From an uncultured Clostridia bacterium (lineage in GTDB: Bacteria; Bacillota; Clostridia; Oscillospirales; Ruminococcaceae), in assembly GCA_947589215.1 (NCBI GenBank), contig CANQCL010000003.1:62001-126000 (forward strand): a DNA stretch of 64,000 nucleotides, written 5' to 3'. Below the pieces are notes generated by a model, which searched no databases, was not told the origin of the DNA, and saw nothing but the letters and a program-made list of their open reading frames with translations. Positions 61,427 through 64,000 of the stretch are shown here, in pieces. The first letter of the stretch is position 1; the number at the start of each line of letters is the position of its first letter. The position numbers and the translations under genes are program-made.

Positions 61427-62992
61427 TTACTTAGCATATTCAACTGCTCTGCTTTCGCGAATCAAATGAACTTTAATTTGTCCCGGATAATCCAATTCGT
61501 CCTCGATTTTATTAACGATTTCGCGGGCGATAATGACCATTTTCTCGTCGTTGACCTTTTCGGGTTGAACCATAATTCTGACCTCGCGGCCTGCCTGAAT
61601 GGCATATGATTTTTCGACACCTTCATAAGATGAGCACAGTTCTTCGAGTTTTTCCAAACGTTTGATATAGTTCTCGTAGTTTTCGCTTCTTGCAGCGGGT
61701 CTAGCAGCTGAAATAGCGTCAGCGGCTTGCACAAGAGCGGCAACAACAGTTTTGGTTTCAACGTCACCGTGGTGGGCTTCAATAGCGTGAATAACATCTG
61801 AGTTTTCCCTGTATTTCTTACATACATCCACGCCGATTTGAACGTGCGAACCTTCAATTTCATAGCTGAGGGCCTTACCGATATCATGCAGAAGACCTGC
61901 ACGTCGTGCGAGGTTGGCGTCAACGCCAAGCTCAGACGCCATCATACCGGCGAGGTGAGAAACCTCAATAGAGTGATTTAGTACATTCTGACGGTAGCTT
62001 GTTCTGTAGTGGAGCCTACCTAGAAGCTTGATAAGCTCGTTATTAATGCCGTGAACGTTAGTTTCAAGAACAGCACGTTCACCTTCTTTTTTAATTTTAT
62101 ATTCGACATCACGTCTTGCCTTTTCGACAGCTTCTTCAATTCTTGTCGGATGGATTCTTCCGTCCTGGATTAATTTTTCGAGTGCAATTCTTGCTATTTC
62201 TCTTCTAACCTGATCGAAGCAGGAAAGTGTAATAGCTTCGGGGGTATCGTCGATGATCAAGTCGACGCCGGTGAGGGTTTCAATAGTTCTAATATTCCGT
62301 CCCTCACGACCGATTATTCGGCCTTTCATCTCATCGTTAGGCAGCGGAACGACTGAAACAGCCGTTTCAGACACCTGTTCAGAAGAGCAGCGGGCGATTG
62401 CAAGCGAAATATACTGTCTTGCTTTATCGTCGCATTCCTCTTTAATTTTTGCTTCATAGGCTTGAATTTTAACAGCCTTCTCGTGAATCAGCTCATTCTC
62501 AAGGCTTGACAAAAGGTGTTCTTTTGCCTGTTCCTTAGTGAATTCAGAAATTTTCTCGAGCATATCAAGTTGACTTCTTTTAATTCTGTCTGATTCAGCT
62601 AAAGTTTCCTCAGCTTTTTTAAGCTTTGATTGTAAAGTTTCTTCTTTTTTTTCAATGTTGTCTAGCTTTCTGTCCAACGTTTCCTCTTTTTGCTGAACAC
62701 GCCGTTCTTGTCTGGATACATCATTGCGGCGGTCTTTAATTTCTTTTTCAGCTTCGGAACGATGTCTATGTATCTCTTCCTTAGCTTCTATTAAAGTTTC
62801 TTTTTTAATATTTTCAGCATTCTTTTTAGCTTCATTAACAATGCGTTCAGCCTCTTTTTCAGCAGAACCTATTTCCGCTTCAGCAGTACGCATTCGTGAT
62901 TTTATACCTTGCTTAAATGCAATAAATCCGCACACAAGAGCACCAATTAAAAAAGCACCGCAACACAATAGTATTACTAACCATGTGTTCAT
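61427..62992 (-). CDS. rny: Ribonuclease Y
   Basis: Membrane-tethered endoribonuclease that starts bulk mRNA decay in Firmicutes. N-terminal membrane segment (about 4-25), Glu/Lys-rich coiled coil (about 30-190), KH domain with [15 protein letters not shown] (about 215-230), HD domain with HSIEVS, LLHDIG and EAHHGD motifs, and a C-terminal tail. 521 residues, close to the usual 515-520. GGAGG is 8 bases before the ATG. It has a consensus promoter 190 bases upstream. Confidence 0.97.
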   Translation of the reverse strand: MNTWLVILLCCGAFLIGALVCGFIAFKQGIKSRMRTAEAEIGSAEKEAERIVNEAKKNAENIKKETLIEAKEEIHRHRSEAEKEIKDRRNDVSRQERRVQQKEETLDRKLDNIEKKEETLQSKLKKAEETLAESDRIKRSQLDMLEKISEFTKEQAKEHLLSSLENELIHEKAVKIQAYEAKIKEECDDKARQYISLAIARCSSEQVSETAVSVVPLPNDEMKGRIIGREGRNIRTIETLTGVDLIIDDTPEAITLSCFDQVRREIARIALEKLIQDGRIHPTRIEEAVEKARRDVEYKIKKEGERAVLETNVHGINNELIKLLGRLHYRTSYRQNVLNHSIEVSHLAGMMASELGVDANLARRAGLLHDIGKALSYEIEGSHVQIGVDVCKKYRENSDVIHAIEAHHGDVETKTVVAALVQAADAISAARPAARSENYENYIKRLEKLEELCSSYEGVEKSYAIQAGREVRIMVQPEKVNDEKMVIIAREIVNKIEDELDYPGQIKVHLIRESRAVEYAK

Positions 62993-63187
62993 TTAATAGC
63001 TTCCTCCTTCTATAAGTAATATTACTTAGGAAGGTATGCCCTATTTGCTTATTCAATTTTAAGTGGTTTTATAGTAACATTTACCTTCAAAAGTAAAGTG
63101 TAATAAAATAATAATATCTATACGTCAATAAGGATTTTACTAATGAAAAAGACCTTTGTTGTATAAATACAAATAATATACACAAGT

Positions 63188-63216
63188 ATTATACTATTTT
63201 TTGTGTAATATGTCAA
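63188..63216 (-). promoter_or_regulatory. Consensus promoter of rny
   Basis: Minus strand TTGACA (63211-63216) and TATAAT (63188-63193) with a 17-base spacer, perfect matches at both boxes. The transcript would have a leader of about 190 bases. The 608-base gap 62993-63600 otherwise holds only the thrS-side promoter and T-box. Confidence 0.88.
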
Positions 63217-63303
63217 GCCATAAAATTGATTAATTATTATTTAATTATTTCACAAAAGTATAGTATAATAATTTAGTACACATTAAAATAAGGGTAAAAT
63301 GTA

Positions 63304-63332
63304 TTGACATTTGATGTAATAAGTGATAAACT
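63304..63332 (+). promoter_or_regulatory. Promoter of the T-box operon
   Basis: TTGACA (63304-63309), 17-base spacer ending TGA, TAAACT (63327-63332): consensus -35 with an extended, weaker -10. Transcription should start near 63339. Confidence 0.72.
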
Positions 63333-63359
63333 ATATTTGTTAATATAATGAAAGCTATG

Positions 63360-63580
63360 ATAAGGAAGCTGAATTTCAAAAACATATTTTAAAGAGAATT
63401 TTGTCAAGGCTGAAAGCAAAATAAATGTGTGATTTTCAGATACCGCCTTTGAGCTTCGTTTAATAAACGACGTAAGCCTGCGTTAAAGGTGTAAACGGAG
63501 ACACAGCTTTGCCTGTGTGAAATTGGGTGGAACCACGATTTATCGTCCCAAGGGAAATTTATCCTTGGGGCTTTTTGTTT
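63360..63580 (+). ncRNA. T-box riboswitch, threonine (ACC) specifier
   Basis: All core parts are visible: stem I base GAAGCT/AGCTTC (63365-63370, 63452-63457) and arm CTGAAA/TTTCAG, specifier ACC at 63442-63444 (threonine), stem III ACACAG/CTGTGT (63501-63518), T-box TGGGTGGAACCACG (63524-63537) and a terminator CCCAAGG/CCTTGGG (63547-63569) with CTTTTT. Uncharged tRNA-Thr would favour the antiterminator (TGGG with TCCCA). Controls the following membrane-protein gene and thrS. The specifier identity rests partly on the downstream gene. Confidence 0.92.
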
Positions 63581-63600
63581 TCTGAAAAGGAGGACAATGT

Positions 63601-63930
63601 ATGAAACTAAAGAAAAAAGGCGCTTTTATAACTTTCTTTTTATCTGTAGCCGCTGAGATTGCCGTTATGGTAATGTTCTTGCTCGCTGTAAATCATAAAA
63701 TGATTATGTATGTAGCTCTGCTTTTGGCGATTATGCTTTTTGTGTTTGTCTATTGGGCTAATACAGCATTTAAAGAGCTCAGCGTAGATAAAGATGGAAA
63801 GAGCATACTGTCAAAGCGAACAAACAGTATTTTTAATATAGTAAGCGCAGTTTTAAGTATAAGTCTCCTTATCGTTGGAGTTTTAGTATTTGTGGATTAT
63901 TACTATTATCCCATTTTCAGCAAACGGTAA
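63601..63930 (+). CDS. Small three-segment membrane protein under T-box control
   Basis: 109 residues with three membrane segments (about 8-30, 36-55, 80-102) and a short cytoplasmic loop (FKELSVDKDGKSILSKR). No recognised family. AAGGAGG is 7 bases before the ATG. It lies between the threonine T-box terminator and thrS with 31 bases to thrS, so its level should rise on threonine limitation. Confidence 0.75.
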   Translation: MKLKKKGAFITFFLSVAAEIAVMVMFLLAVNHKMIMYVALLLAIMLFVFVYWANTAFKELSVDKDGKSILSKRTNSIFNIVSAVLSISLLIVGVLVFVDYYYYPIFSKR

Positions 63931-63961
63931 AATAAGACTAAATTAAGAGAGGAAGATAAAT

Positions 63962-64000
63962 ATGGTAAAACTTACTTTAAAAGATGGAAGCATCAAAGAG
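63962..64000 (+). CDS. thrS: Threonine--tRNA ligase, N-terminal start (truncated by window end)
   Basis: Only 13 codons lie in the window (MVKLTLKDGSIKE), which match the TGS-domain start of bacterial ThrRS. GAGG precedes the ATG. The upstream threonine T-box supports the assignment. Confidence 0.85.
   Translation, partial: MVKLTLKDGSIKE

Overview
The window looks like chromosome of a low-GC, Gram-positive anaerobe of class Clostridia, most likely a gut Ruminococcus-type member of the Oscillospiraceae; the species cannot be named from sequence alone. The signs are strong AGGAGG-type ribosome binding sites, frequent TTG and GTG starts, a T-box leader, RNase Y, RnpM/YlxQ, a multi-subunit NADH-linked [FeFe]-hydrogenase, a GH94 cellobiose phosphorylase and Thr-rich or CxxC-repeat surface proteins. 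No transposase, integrase, phage gene, rRNA or CRISPR array was seen.

Layout. 1-5710: end of the ribosomal-protein/alpha operon (secY 3' part, adk, map, KOW protein, infA, rpmJ, rpsM, rpsK, rpsD, rpoA, rplQ). 5842-9898: Na/Pi cotransporter, then purine nucleoside phosphorylase and an adenosine/SAH-deaminase-type amidohydrolase. 9965-19736: the rimP-nusA-rnpM-ylxQ-infB-rbfA-nrnA-truB-ribF operon with gltX. 19886-24889: a Gld-type ABC exporter with GldG-like and DUF4340 subunits. 25411-29888: an MBOAT protein that has lost both signature histidines, a Thr-rich protein resembling a DHHW/AlgJ partner cut off before its catalytic domain, a YhcC-type radical SAM protein, rimM and trmD. 30176-34915: HPr, a CdaR-type regulator, ftsE, ftsX and an M23 peptidase (cell-wall hydrolysis). 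35005-36962: a small accessory patch (divergent SLOG protein and Xre regulator with twin palindromic operators, cupin, CmpB-type membrane protein). 37198-39921: tRNA-Arg(CCG), metG, a candidate small RNA and a DUF378 protein. 40132-43744: aldose-epimerase-like protein and cellobiose phosphorylase.

43855-52939 is a hydrogen-metabolism island. A minus-strand operon (NuoE-like, histidine-kinase-type ATPase, thioredoxin-like ferredoxin, NuoF-like HydB, HydA) lies back to back with a plus-strand operon (DRTGG, ATPase, HydS-like [FeFe]-hydrogenase homologue, DRTGG, PHP phosphoesterase, DtxR/MntR regulator). The first would couple NADH and ferredoxin oxidation to H2 production; the second looks like a sensing and signalling module.

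52941-54714 is repeat-rich and accessory: A/T-rich repeat arrays flank a divergent pair of small genes (one ribbon-helix-helix), followed by a hairpin-rich mosaic repeat and a DUF4830 protein. 54746-61264 holds a pseudouridine synthase, an MsmX/UgpC-type sugar-ABC ATPase and a 1297-residue secreted repeat protein driven by what looks like a tandemly duplicated promoter. The window ends with rny (minus strand) and a threonine T-box leader followed by a small membrane protein and the first codons of thrS.

Most worth following up: the paired loss of catalytic centres in the MBOAT/DHHW-like genes, the orphan anti-Shine-Dalgarno small RNA next to metG, the HydS signalling operon, and the SLOG-Xre unit with twin operators.
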